DNA of 64,000 nt from Jaapia argillacea MUCL 33604 (taxonomy: Eukaryota > Basidiomycota > Agaricomycetes > Jaapiales > Jaapiaceae), in contig KL197714.1 in NCBI GenBank assembly GCA_000697665.1, positions 104,201 to 168,200 on the forward strand, in the 5' to 3' direction. Shown here in pieces: positions 51,720-63,149 of this stretch. The translations under genes and the position numbers were made by a program. The notes below the pieces were generated by a model. That model made no database searches. It saw only the letters and a program-made list of their open reading frames with translations, and was not told the origin of the DNA. The number at the start of each line of letters is the position of its first letter. The stretch's first letter is position 1.

Positions 51720-51945
51720 TTGTCTCAGAGTTATGTTGTTCTGTAGCTAAGTGGTTAATGAGTTAATTTTGTGTGGCATGATGTGGGTTTAATTCCCCAT
51801 CTTGACATTCTGGAAAAATAGAAAATAATGACATTACACTCAAATACTGTCTCTGTTGTGACAATTCCTGAGTCCTGAGAAGTCCTGAGGCTCCTGATAA
51901 CTTTCTGTCAGGGCTCCCAGGCTTCCTCAGGGCCTCAGGAATGTT
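51720..51945 (+). mobile_element. tRNA-derived SINE, copy 2
   Basis: The head at 51742-51800 has TAGCTAAGTGGTTAATGAG (A-box-like) and GGGTTTAATTCCC (B box with C-to-T type drift). The tail holds the same CCTGAG/CTCAGG words as copy 1. The order and spacing match copy 1 in inverted direction. Confidence 0.6.
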
Positions 51946-53108
51946 CTAATCTGCTGATGCCGTTCATACTTTCGAGTGACGAAGAGGGATGAGTAGAGGC
52001 AGGGAGTCAATGATGATGGTGGTCACCTGGAGCATCTGCGAGGAGGCTGTAAGTCTTGACCCCTGGGAAGAGGGGAAATTCCAAGGAGACATTGAGCTGT
52101 GATGGCTACGGAATGGAGGAGGGAAAGATGGAGAGAGCAACTGGGTGAAGGCAGATGATGCCTTGAAGACTTATGAAATGCACAGCCCATGAAGCTGATC
52201 CTGATGTGTTCTCAATTCTGAATCCTACAAAGATGAGTGAGTGTCAGCAAGCAGAAATAAGCCAGGTACCCATAACCATCAACATAGCTTGTGATGAAAT
52301 CAGCTCCATAAGACAACTCCATAGCGACTACAGCCCATCTGAAGCTGTCAACAAGTCCTCTTGATAGAGTGAGCAGGTAGGGTATAGTTTGTAGGGCAAA
52401 CTGGAGGTAATCTGGATAGGGGACATGGGCACCTCATCGGATAAAGGGATGGACAGATACAATATCTGGAGTTGTTCAGACCTGTCAGATGCTACATGAG
52501 CTGCTGGCATGGAAGGAAACAGCTTCCAACAGCCATGAAGCTCTGGGTTGAGAAAGTGGGGTGAGCTTGGCTCCTGGTGGTTTGAGGCGACAAGAAGGCT
52601 TCCTGTTATCTGATACTGTCAATTTCTTGACAGATAGATCAACAAATTGATCTTACCTAGCTTGGCATTGAATCTACATTGACTCTCATATGAGTATCCG
52701 GCCAACACACATCTGATCTCTTAATCCTCCATCATCCTTGCCTGGAGTATATTTGAACAATGTTGAGGAGGTACTCAAATAAAGTGTTGCCATTCAAATT
52801 ATTGTCAATAGGAATCAATCACAATCTACATTGATAGGTGAGGTCATCCAGCTTTGAGCATAATTATGGAGGTCCTGAACAAAGGAATTTGGGAGAATGA
52901 AATGATCAGCAAGCATGTGTCAGGAGATTTGGAAATCACAAAATTTTTGCAATCTCATCAACTAATGTCAAGGTGACTAGACCATTGACTAACATTAGAG
53001 TGCAGGAATGCAATGGCTTCCTGGCATACAGATGATTCAACAGTGGGACTACAATGGGAGAAGGGTCCACAGATTCATCTGGGAAGAGTGGGACATGATA
53101 TTAGTATG
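51946..53108. other. 1.2 kb of CpG-poor DNA, nothing recognised
   Basis: Very few CG dinucleotides. Frames are broken on both strands. Probably ancient repeat or gene remains beyond recognition. Confidence 0.4.
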
Positions 53109-53425
53109 TGTTAGGAGCACCTTAGCGACTAGTACTTAGGCTATGATGTTGAGGCTGTAGAGGATGATGAAGGAGAGTGAACTGGTTGAAGGATACAACT
53201 AAAGCACTGTATTTTTCAAGTGGACAAGCTACCAAATACAGAGTAGCTAGGTGTCCTTATATACTACAGAGACAATGGCAAGAGAACAATGAATACAAAC
53301 AATGAAGGTAGAACAATGTACAGTGAACAATAGCAGTGAACAATGAGAATGGACAATAAGAGAGAGAACAATGATGAGGCTGTATAAGATGAGTCATTGG
53401 ATACTAATAATAGTACAAGGTCTGA

Positions 53426-53450
53426 GATAAGATAAGATAAGATAAGATAT
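53426..53450 (+). repeat. GATAA microsatellite
   Basis: Five to six tandem GATAA units just before the nested LTR. Confidence 0.8.
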
Positions 53451-53463
53451 AATGAATTGTGCT

Positions 53464-53853
53464 TGTTACAAACCACGCCTCAGTAGGACTATTTTCACTT
53501 TTCTTTACTTCACTTCACTCTGCCATTTAACTATGGACTACAGACTCCTATTTTCTTGACTCACTCTGACTCCTTTCTTACTCATCATTACTATGGACTA
53601 CAGACTGTGCTAAACTACGGACTATGCTTCTATCCAGTATATATACCTGCCTGTATTCACTAATAGTCCCCATCTTGTTCACTTTGTCAATACAAGTCTT
53701 TACTTGCATTCCTAACAAAGTCCGACTTGGTCTCTGTCTGGTCTCCTCTCTCTTATCATTCTCATACCGCCTCACTCTATGTTGCAACCTAAGTATCATC
53801 AGAGAAGTACTAGTCTTAACCTCAGGTACTTTGTTGAAGTCACAACTTTAACA
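53464..53853 (+). mobile_element. solo LTR, family L2, nested in L1
   Basis: TGTTA...TAACA ends and a perfect 5-bp duplication GTGCT on both sides (53459-53463 and 53854-53858). It sits inside the L1 LTR, so it is younger than that copy. Contains a TATATATA-type promoter word near 53640. Shares its second half with the LTR at 54688..55362. Confidence 0.8.
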
Positions 53854-54687
53854 GTGCTAAGTATCATGGACAAGGGAAATGATACAAAGGTGAATGAAGT
53901 CCAATAATGAGAGTAAAATACACACAATACAATGAAAATATACAAGTCCAGACATGTTCACAACAGTAGGGGGCACTTGAACCAGGGAATGGTGCATGGT
54001 GGAGAGAGGGCTTGGAGAGGGCATCATGCTGGGGTGGCTGTGAACCTTGAATCCTTGGTTGAACTTTGTCTACTCCACACCCTTCCAAAATGCAATTTAT
54101 ACAGGTAATCTTCCTAACACCTCCAAAAATGTTCTTGCTCCTCCTCTGATCCAACCTCTAGGCTCAGGAAAGACACATGTATGTCCTGAGTGGTCATCAT
54201 CACAGGCTCTGAAGTAGTTGAGAGGAGTGGCACAATTCAATGCTGCTTTTCATTTGATTCCCTCTGCCTTGGTGGTGGATCTTCTGGATCACTTGATTAT
54301 GATGTATTGAAATTTGAGCCTACAAGAGTTGAGCAAATAATTCCCCCTGTAAAACATCATGCTTTTCCTTCATCTTTGGCCTCAGCATTGACATCATCAG
54401 CAGCAATAAACACACCCTACACACCCTGCTGTACCTATCAAAAGCCCTTTCTCAGAGGTTGAGGGTTGAAGTTGAATCACCGAAAGGCACACCATTTGAA
54501 AACATCTGGTTTTGAGAGTTTGAGTGGCTCATGCACTGAGTTTGGTGTACGTGGGGAAATGTTCAAAGTGGTTGAAGTCAAGAGGAGTTTGAAGTCAGGT
54601 GAGGTTGGTGACAAGGATGAGCAGAGGGATGGTGGCAGGGTTCCCTTGTTAAGAATCACACAGCACTACACCTATTTTCATTTTTCT

Positions 54688-55362
54688 TGTTATTCGACAC
54701 TCCTCACGGACATCTGATCCTTCCAATATATGGGATCATCAAGCACTATGACCATATTCCTCCTAAACACAAGGGATGGGTTCATACCCCTTCGACATCC
54801 TTCGATACATCCTCGTTCTTGCACATCCGACCTCTAGTGCATTATCCTCCACTCGCACCCAACCTTTGTCATTCTGACTCCTCATTACATCAGCACTCCA
54901 CCTTCCAGTACAACCTGGACCATGGACTGCAGACCCCTATGTCTCTGACTCACAGATCAGACCATCGACTGTGGACTACAGACTATGGACCCCTAACTAT
55001 GGACTATGGACCCCTAACTATGGACTATGGACCCCTAACTATGGACTTCTATCTTTCTGACTCACTCTGACTCATGCTTACTACTATCTTACTCATCCTC
55101 ACTATGGACTACAGACTGTGCTTCACCTTAGTATAAATACTTCCCTGTATTCACTAGTATTCCCCATCTTGTTCACTTTGTCAATATAGATCATTATCTT
55201 TATTCACATCATCCCAACTTGATTCCTGTCTGATCATCTGTCTGGAAACCTCTGATAGTCTCTCATCTTCTCGTCGTTCTACTTCTGTGGCTGTAGCCTA
55301 GGTATCATCAGAGAAGTATCAAGTCTTTCATCGTATACTTCGTTGAAGTAACAATCTTAACA
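54688..55362 (+). mobile_element. solo LTR, family L2-related
   Basis: TGTTA...TAACA ends. Its second half (from the GACTCACTCTGACTC region on) matches the L2 LTR at 53464..53853. Flanking 5-mers TTTCT and TCCCT agree at three of five positions. Inserted in the decayed gene copy. It retains more CpG than its surroundings, so it looks younger than them. Confidence 0.65.
54984..55045 (+). repeat. 21-bp tandem repeat inside the LTR
   Basis: About three units of TATGGACCCCTAACTATGGA-type sequence (21 bp), within the L2-related LTR. Confidence 0.75.
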
Positions 55363-55390
55363 TCCCTAGAAATGTGAAGAAGAGGGATAG

Positions 55391-55924
55391 TGTAACGGCT
55401 AGGCTAGACCTGCACGTCACAACAGCTTAGGAGTTGGGTGTCGTCCAGAGGGCTGGCGAGCCTCGGAGCCGGTACTGAGGTGTGAGACCCCTCGCAGGGA
55501 GCCCCGCTATCGAATACGTGGAGACCGCGTCCTCAGGTGCTACTCTCGTAGCTCCCTGAGACACTCAATAGCTTGGCACGGCTGTTTACATAGCCGTCCT
55601 GTGTCGACGAGGAGTCCACGATGCGACCAAAGGTTGCTCTTGATTTCGAAGTAGATAAAGTCTCGTAACTCGACCCTCTTGTAGAGGTCGAGTTCTGAGT
55701 AGAGCTGGTGGTTCTAACTACCAGCTATAAGTGAGATAAGTCACCTAGTTCACACAATTGACACACTCAATAAAGAGGTCGATTCATGAATAGGCAGTAA
55801 AAGATGATGTATTCGAAAGAGGAAACTACGAGGATACACATGTGAATTCAAACTCCGACACCCAACTTCCCACACTCAGTCCAGAGTGATACTGGAGAGT
55901 ATTCCCCAATAACCACCCATTACA
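55391..55924 (+). mobile_element. solo LTR, family L3 (young)
   Basis: 534 bp with TGTAAC...ATTACA ends and a perfect 5-bp target duplication GATAG (55386-55390 and 55925-55929). Rich in CpG, unlike all the DNA around it, so it entered after most of the decay. It lies between the two halves of the pseudogene, next to the L2-related LTR. A fossil without internal genes. Confidence 0.85.
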
Positions 55925-56345
55925 GATAGACCATACATGATCATTTAGGTCCCCCCCAAACTATACTTTCAAACATCTTCAGTTTACTTCTATTTGATTT
56001 ACCTGCCTGTTCAGCTGTTTAGTCTCCTGCCAAGTCTAAACTGAGGTCCAACCACAACTTCAGTCACCTATTTGAAGTCCAAAAATCAATCATCATCAAT
56101 TCCACCAAACTCTTTTCACAACTAGGTCACATTAAATCAGAAAAGACAACAGTGAAGGTGCCAAGCATATGGGACCCTAATGCATGGGATATGTCATTCC
56201 AGGATGCATATGATGCACAGGAGGATGAAGATTTTGATGGGATATTTAATGATAAGGAAGAAGATAGTAGGGAGTGGAGTTGGGAAAATGAGGATGAAGG
56301 GAACATTTCAAACATCTAGCTCAAAGGCACTGATCAATGATAAGG

Positions 56346-59300
56346 TATCATCTATGTAAGGCTCTTGTCTGCAGTGTAGAGACACAAGATACATTGTACA
56401 TAGTTGAATTTCAGAAGTAAAAAGAGTATATCAATTCTATAATGCTGCAAACTAGTGTAAAAATAAAAAACTGTGAAAGCAAAGTTGAACACATACCAAG
56501 CTGATGATTCCCAATAAGAGAACCCAAGACCCTTTGACACCCCTCTGCATCAGCCCAAAAAGACTTGGGATCCATCTCCAGACTTTTGACAGCCTGTAAA
56601 AGCTTATTCAAAATTTCCAATGCCTTGACATTACACCACATTTGCTGAAACAGCATATCCCAAGCTATTGTACCACGATGAAGAAATGAGTGCTTTGCAA
56701 TTATAGCACTGGCTAGATGAAGGTAAAATATATCAATGACAAATATTAATGCTACATACCAGAAATTGCATAGATTGCTTGTTGATGAGTCGAGAGTTTA
56801 ATGGTCTATAAGATTATAACATTCAAATACAAAAGTAAGCAATATTAGAGCATACCTGAGCTTGGAGCCAGTTACAGAAATTGTGCAGAAGTGAGGAGTA
56901 GTATCTCTATACAAATAAAACCACATCAAGTCAATATAGATACAAATACTAGGAGGAGAATTATTGAGCAACTTACTTGCTACTCATATAATCAAAATAT
57001 CAAGCAAGGGTTTAACAAAAAGATAAATGAATGAGAATACCACTACACACAAACTAGTATGATTGTGAGACAAAGAGGAGCTGGCTAAGAAAGATACACC
57101 ATAGTAGACAAAGCACTTACATCCTGTTAAGGCAACCCAGAAAATAGAGAAAGTGAGCTGACTGGAAGACTGGGGCCAAAGTGGACAAAGTACTCACATC
57201 CTGTTGATGCAACCCAGGAAGCAGAGAACATAAGCTGGCTGAGAGACTGGAACCAAAGTGAAGAAAGCACTCACTCTCTGTTGATGCAATCCAGAGAGCA
57301 GAGAAGATAAGCTACCTGAGAGACTGGAGACAAAGGGGGCAAAGCACTCACTCTCTGTCAATGCAACCCAGGTAGCAGAGAACATAAGCTGCCTGAGAGA
57401 CTGAGGTCAAAGTAGACAAAGCACTCACAGCCTGTTGATATAACCCGGGGAGCAGAGAACATGAGCTGGCTGAGAGACTGGGGCCAAAGTAGACAAAGTA
57501 CTCACAACCTGTCAATGAAACCCAGAGAGCAGAGAATATGAACTAGCTGAAAAACTAGGGCCAAAGTGGATAAAGTACTCACAAACTGTCAATGCAACCC
57601 AGGGGCAAGACAACATAAGCTAGCTGAGAGACTGGGGCCAAAGTAGACAAAGTACTCACATCCTGTTAATGCAACCCAAGGAACAGAGAACATGAGCTAT
57701 CTGAGAGACTGGGACGGAGTGGACAAAGCACTCACGTCCTGTGAATGCAATGCAGGATGAAGAGAACATGAGCTGCCTGAGAGACTGTGGGGCCAAAGTG
57801 GACAAAGTACTACAAAGCACTCACATCCTGTTGATGCAATTCAGGGAGCAGAGACCATGAGCTGCCTGATAGATTGTAGGCCAAAGTGAACAAAGTACTA
57901 ACATCCTGTCAATGCAACACAGAAAGCAGAGAACATCAGCTGTCTGGGAGACTGGGGCCAAAGTAGATAAAGAACTCACTTTCTGTTGATACAATACAGA
58001 AATCGGAGAACATGAGCTGCTTGAGGGACTGGGGCCAAAGTGTACAAAGCACTCACAACCTGTGAATGTAACCCAAAGAGCAGACAGCATGAGCTGGCTG
58101 AGAAACTGGGCCAAAGTATACACAGCACTCACAAACTGTTGATGCAACCCAGGGAGGAGAGAAAATGAGCTGGCTGAGAGACTGGGGCCAAAGTGGGCTA
58201 AGCACTCACAATCTGTCAACACAACCCAGAGAGCAGAGAACATGAGCTTACTGAAAGACAGGGATTCAAGGGGGAAAATACTCACATCCTGTCAATGCAC
58301 ACCAGTGAGCACAGACAATGAGCTGGCTGAGAGACTGGGGCCAAAGTGAACAAAGCACTCACAACCTGTTGATGGGGCCCAGGAAGCAGAGAATATAAAC
58401 TGGCTGAGACTGGGGCCAAAGTGGACAAAACACTCACATCCTATTGATGCAATCCAGGGAGCAGAGAACATGAGCTGGCTGAGGAACTGGGGCCAGAGTA
58501 AACAAAGGACTCACAAACTATTATGCAACCCAAGAAGCAGAGAATATGAGCTGTCTAAGAGACTGGAGCTAAAGTGGACAAAGCCTCACCTCCTGTTAAT
58601 GCAACCCAAAGAGCAAAGAACATGAGCTGGCTGAGAGACTGGGGCCAAAGCAGACAAAGCACTCGCAGCCTGTCAATACAACCCAGAAAGCAGAGAACAT
58701 GAGCTAGATAAGTGATTGGAGTCAAAGTGGACAAATCACTCACAAACTGTGGATGCAATCCAGAGAGTAAGAATATGAGCTGCCTGAGAGACTGGGGCCA
58801 GAGTGGACAAAGCACTTACAAACTATTAATGCAATCCAGGGAGCAGACAATATAAGCTGGCTGGAAGAGACTGGTACCAAAGTGAACAAAGCACTCACCT
58901 CCTGTTGATGCAACCCAGGGATCAGAGAACATAAGCTGCCTGTGAGACCAAGGTCCAAAAGAACAAAGCACTCACAAACTGTTGATGCAACCCAGGTAGC
59001 AGAGAACATGAGCTATCTAAGATACTGGGGCCAAAGTGGACAAAGTACTTACATCCTGTTAATGCAACCCAAGGAGCAGAGAATATGAGCTCACTGAGAG
59101 ACTGGGGCTAAAGTGAACAAAACACTCACAACCTATTGATGTATTCCAAAGAGCAGAGAACATGAGCTGTCTGAGAGACCAGAGCCAAAGTGGACAAGGC
59201 ACTCACAACCTATCAGTGCAACCGAGGGGGCCAAACATTAGCTAGCTGAGAGAATGGAGCCAAGGTAGACAGAAAACTCACAACCTATCAATGCAACCCA

Positions 59301-60686
59301 GAGAGCACAAAACATGAGCTAGCTGAGAGAATGGGGCCAAAGTAGACAAAGCACTTACATCCTGTTGGTGCAATCCAGAGAGCAGAGAACATGAGCTGGA
59401 TGAGAGATGGGGGCCAAAGTAGACTAAACACTTACCCACTGTTAATACAACCCAGGAAGCAGAGAACATCAATTCGCTGGAAGCCCGAGACCAAACTTTA
59501 TCATGTACTGACTCTCCATGGATACCAAGACAATACCCTTCCAACCCATTTCTTGAAAACCAACTCTTCTTGATTTCTATATCTCTTATATACCAACTCA
59601 CAAGCTCTGTATCTCTTGTCAGTTAAGACCAATAATACACAAGCTTCTTACCTCTCAACTCCCCATTTTTCACATAAGTCCAAATTATTTCTTTGAATAC
59701 ACACAAATAGCTGCCTTAATACATCATCTCCAAGGGCATCTGCAGTCTTCTCCAGCAACTCATAACAATTTGTTTCTGCCTTGTTCATATCTATATGGGA
59801 TGTAAATGATAAATGATATATAGAGAGAAATAATTCTTTCCTTGAAGTTGAACACTCTTTGAAGGTGGAAACCTTGTTTCATTAACAATATTTGCACATT
59901 TTGCAGTGAAACAATTTGAGGCAGATCTAGACGCCTCATCAAAGGCATCATCCTCATCCCATCCTTGACCCATCAGGAATTGCTAAGTCTGCAACACAAA
60001 ATCATCAAATTTTGTGTAGATAGCAATCACCGGAACTATAAAGTGTTCACATATATTTCCCCACTAGAGAGCAACCATTACTCACCTGCCCCAGGGTCAC
60101 ACTCCTGGAAAAATCTTGCCTCTGCTCCAGTCAAGAGACGACTTGCATTATCAGTTGGAAGACAATACCTTCTCACGGTCGAGGCATCAGTGTCCAGTCA
60201 TAAAATGCAAAGTGATCACCCACCAGATGGCATGTAGCTGCTCCGAGGAGCTCCTTCTCATCCCTCGCTGTTCAATAAAGTCTTGTACAATCTTGAATTC
60301 TGAAGTGGATCCACATTCAAATCCACGAGAATCATGGAAAATATATCCAGGATTGGCCTCAAATATCATCTCATTCTCGATGTTGTGTTCACCCCGCTGT
60401 CACTTGGTATTGGCTCAGATCGAGTGATTGAATCATCTACTACATACCTCCCTGCTTGGTGCAAGAGCTGAGAGGTCAATCTGGTAGGCAGATGATAGGG
60501 ATTACTTCTCACAGTCAAGTCCAATCCGCCACTTACCTCCTCGCGCTTGGAGTTGTAGATCTTTGGCTGATCTGTCGTATTGCAGACTTTTTGGAGAACC
60601 GTCGTCTTTCCTGCGTTTGCTCTGCCCATCACCAGAACGCGGAACTGGCGGTACTTCTGCCTGAGTCGAAGGGTTCGGTCGTCCAT
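56346..60686 (-). pseudogene. P-loop GTPase (G-domain) gene, broken, with a giant repeat intron
   Basis: Minus strand. Exon 60686-60537 reads MDDRTLRLRQKYRQFRVLVM, then GRANAGKT (G1). Next come an exon with HNIENEMIFEANPGYIF and HDSRGF (G3), one with YCLPTDNASRLLTGAEARFF, and one with VPVIAIYTKFDD (G4 TKFD). A TAG follows VLQT near 59980, and a frame change lies before NNLDLCEKWGVER (59690-59650). After the repeat-filled intron come three clean exons: 56906-56856 (RYYSSLLHNFCNWLQAQ), one reading TIKLSTHQQAIYAIS, and one reading FLHRGTIAWDMLFQQMWCNV. It resembles the abundant agaric MMR_HSR1-type G proteins of unknown role. The intact 3' exons against damaged 5' exons suggest recent loss. Confidence 0.75.
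57060..59490 (-). repeat. 77-bp tandem array of intron-like units, about 31 junctions
   Basis: About 31 head-to-tail units of 72-81 bp (mean 77.1 between 57115 and 59428). On the minus strand each unit starts GTGAGTGCTTTGTC, continues through a C/T-rich stretch with CAGTCTCTCAGCC, and ends GCATCAACAG-like. All 31 junctions keep an AG end. 23 have GTGAGT, five GTAAGT, and three a one-base variant. Exactly three bases lie between AG and the next GT: GAT, GTT, TTT, AGA, GAG, GCT, GAC, AAA, ATT or TGG, never a stop codon. The array fills one intron of the GTPase gene. Confidence 0.9.
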
Positions 60687-61734
60687 GAGATGGTGGTCCT
60701 GGTGAGAGTTGCGAGAGATGACTCGGACCCAACGATTGATAACGAAGAGCGCTTGCGTGAGTGTGCAATACATTGTCACGCGGCGACGGGGACATCTCGG
60801 CGAAACGTCTGTCCTCCTTTTGCACCGTCCATGCGTAAGTCATTCACGTGGCTGCCTCCGGGCTCACATCCTTGGCCTCCACCATAGTTCTCATCTACGC
60901 CGAATGCTTCCCCACTCTGTCTTTCCAAATCCCAACCGTAGCGACTGGCTATATATTAGACGTTCAAGTCACACCGTTCATTTCGCCAGGTCTCCGACTG
61001 GGCCAATGACCTGTCATAGTCGTCTTGGGAGTAGCCTCTGGAGTTGGCTGCAACTGGTTCTGGTAAGCCGCCATTCATTGCCTCCCACTCCAAAGTCTTC
61101 GTGCCCATTATCCCGTCCTCAATCAATGAACCTAGACACACCCCAACCCGACTGTTCGAAGTCGGAGTCAACCAAGTCCAGGCTGAAAAGGCCAGCGTAG
61201 CGAATCCAATACCCAGCCTACAGGCCCCTCTCCACTCACTCACATACAGGTGACCAGATCACATGTCCACGACCGTTCGCCTGCCGGATTCTCAAACCCA
61301 ACCGCAGACCTGATCCCTAACCCCAACCCCGAATTATAGCCCGCGAGTGGTTGACTGTCGTGCTCAGCTACGCCAGTCAATGCAGATCATGAAGAATTTT
61401 AAGGGCCAATTGTACGTCCGAACTTCCCTGCACCCGATATCTTCCAATAACAGCCAAGTCATTTATCCGACCTGTAGCATCTTCACCCCAGTCATAGTCA
61501 AACTAGCCCCAACCAAGACTTTAACACTGTCCCTCTCAGTACACTACCGAATCGACTGCGGGCATATACGCTCAAGGAGTCCAATTCGCTACGGTAACCA
61601 CACCTTCTGGCACAACGAGGTATTCGAGTAACCGTCCAGTCGTCGCACTCACTACATGTCTTCTCGCTCCTGCTCTCGGCACTGGCCACAGGCTTCCTAC
61701 CTGAGCCCATAACTTCAACACTTTCCAACGTCCG
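60687..61734. other. 1 kb without a supported gene
   Basis: Upstream of the GTPase pseudogene. A minus-strand open stretch (60956-61243) with a hydrophobic segment exists, but there is no splice or family support. Confidence 0.4.
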
Positions 61735-62560
61735 GTGGGCCCTACATGGCCATTGATCTGTACATCCAGGACGACGACCCCGCCCTCGGTTTCTTCATCA
61801 CAATGCAGGATTCATCCAACAGCGGATCATTTCTCCGTGTTGACCGATTTGAGTCCCCCGGTGTTTGTGGACGACGAAGTGTACCCTATGTTCACCTTAT
61901 GGGAGGATATACTCTTAAACTCCTCTTACCATTTCCCAGCCCTCAAGCGTCTCTCACACATCCCACGCCCAAAAAGCGATGAACTCATGGGTTTCGTACC
62001 TACCATCGACTTCCCACCATCCCTCTCCTTTTCCCCACCTCGAATCACTCTCGTTGACCAATTTCACGTTTGGTCGTCGAACGAATTTGGAGTCGTTTAT
62101 AGCGTTGAATGGGAGGAGATTGAAGGTATTAGAGTTGAGAGGATGTAGTGCCGTTTTGGAAGAAATGGATTGGGAAGGGGTTGATGAGGGAAAACCTTTG
62201 CCCGGTCAACGGTTTTGGACGGATACCTTTGAGGAGTGAGAGACGAGTATGTGGTTATGCGTCGGGTGGTTGTTAGGCAGTGAGGGGATGGGATGTGGAG
62301 GTTGTTTCTGGAAGGTTTGAGCATCTTCGTTTTGCCGAATCTGAGGAGTTCTTAGTTCTTGAGGAAATGATGGATAAGGATGTTGGGGATACGGCTAGGC
62401 TCGGAGAACAGAACGATGAGGAACCTTTCTCGTGGACGTTGTTCGATTGTCGGCGGCGAGTGCCGGATACCTGTCGACGATCGTAAGTCCTCCCCAATCA
62501 GAATAACATCATTGACGTCGTAACGACAGTAAAGTCATACTACAACCCTCCAACGAGTTG
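61735..62560 (+). pseudogene. F-box/LRR-like gene fragment
   Basis: Short plus-strand pieces recall the leucine-rich part of agaric F-box proteins: SYHFPALKRLSHIP (61940-61980), HLESLSLTNFTFGRRTN (about 62040-62085) and ALNGRRLKVLELRGC. They lie in different frames, and there is no clean intron between them. A later piece (62280-62486) continues WTLFDCRRRVPD. Probably a decayed member of the family seen again at 63150. Confidence 0.45.
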
Positions 62561-63149
62561 AGCGAATTGGGGGATGACAAGAACTAGTTATCAACCCCCC
62601 AAATATGTTCTCTCACTGGGCCACACAACACCCGCAACCACTTCACAATTCCATTTCGATCAGAAAGACCCGTCCTTAAATCCCAGCCGCTCTGTGCCCT
62701 CCTCGCACCTCCCCAGCATTCTTCCCCCTCTTCCAATCGTTCACAGCAGCCAATAACGAGCGTCAAAAATTCAATGACATCGCACACATCTCAACCAGCA
62801 ACAAAAGGAATCTGCGTCTGTTCCATGCCAGCGCCTACATCGACCCATCACACAATTACAGCCATCATCACACCCCTCCCATCATTACGAGCGTACAAGT
62901 AGCGACGGTTGAAGACAAATAGTCTACTAGGTAGGGCACGAGGAGCATCTTCTCATACATTATCGGGAGTCGCCTGTAGATCAACGTGAGTTGGGCTCAT
63001 CCTTTGTTCTTTCGTCTTATTGGATGCACCGCAACGCAGCTCTTCATCTTACCCCACCTCCACCCTTTCTCTCTCTCTGCTCAAGATTTTCACTCAATAT
63101 CAGGGCTAACGTGTGCGTCTGTCTGGCCAGGCAGTTCGATTAGTTCTCC
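62561..63149. other. spacer between F-box-like sequences, no gene seen
   Basis: About 590 nt with only short frames. It may contain the promoter of the next F-box-like gene. Confidence 0.4.

Larger units (their letters stand above)
53109..53965 (-). mobile_element. LTR, family L1, split by a nested LTR
   Basis: Reads TGTTAG...ACAACA and matches the LTR at 50216..50660 in reverse, first over 53109-53458 and then again over 53859-53965. The interruption is a second LTR with its own target duplication. Flanking 5-mers are GTATG and GTAGG, one difference, which fits an old target duplication. A fossil, probably a solo LTR. Confidence 0.65.
54300..56350 (+). pseudogene. decayed copy of the 35882 acidic-protein gene, split by LTRs
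   Basis: 54325-54680 aligns with exon 1 of the gene at 35882 from about base 35955 (the IPPAKRR region). 55930-56346 aligns from about 36310 to just past the exon 1 donor (YRIVQV through the acidic WSWENED motif). The copy keeps the start of intron 1, so it arose by DNA duplication rather than from a spliced RNA. Nearly every CpG of the working gene reads TG or CA here, as expected after cytosine methylation and deamination. Two LTRs lie inside it. Stops and frameshifts are many. Confidence 0.85.

Noticed and set aside
57821-58285. A 154-codon minus-strand frame and several like it inside the 77-bp array, giving repeated Leu/Ser/Cys-rich peptides
   Set aside because: The unit length is not a multiple of three, so the peptide cycles through all frames. 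Openness comes from unit composition. No start or neighbouring exon supports translation.
57060-59490. CRISPR-like array
   Set aside because: The units are continuous, with no unique spacers between constant repeats, and the DNA is eukaryotic nuclear sequence.
60956-61243. A 95-codon minus-strand frame with a hydrophobic segment
   Set aside because: No start context, partner exon or family resemblance. Kept only as a note in the spacer entry.
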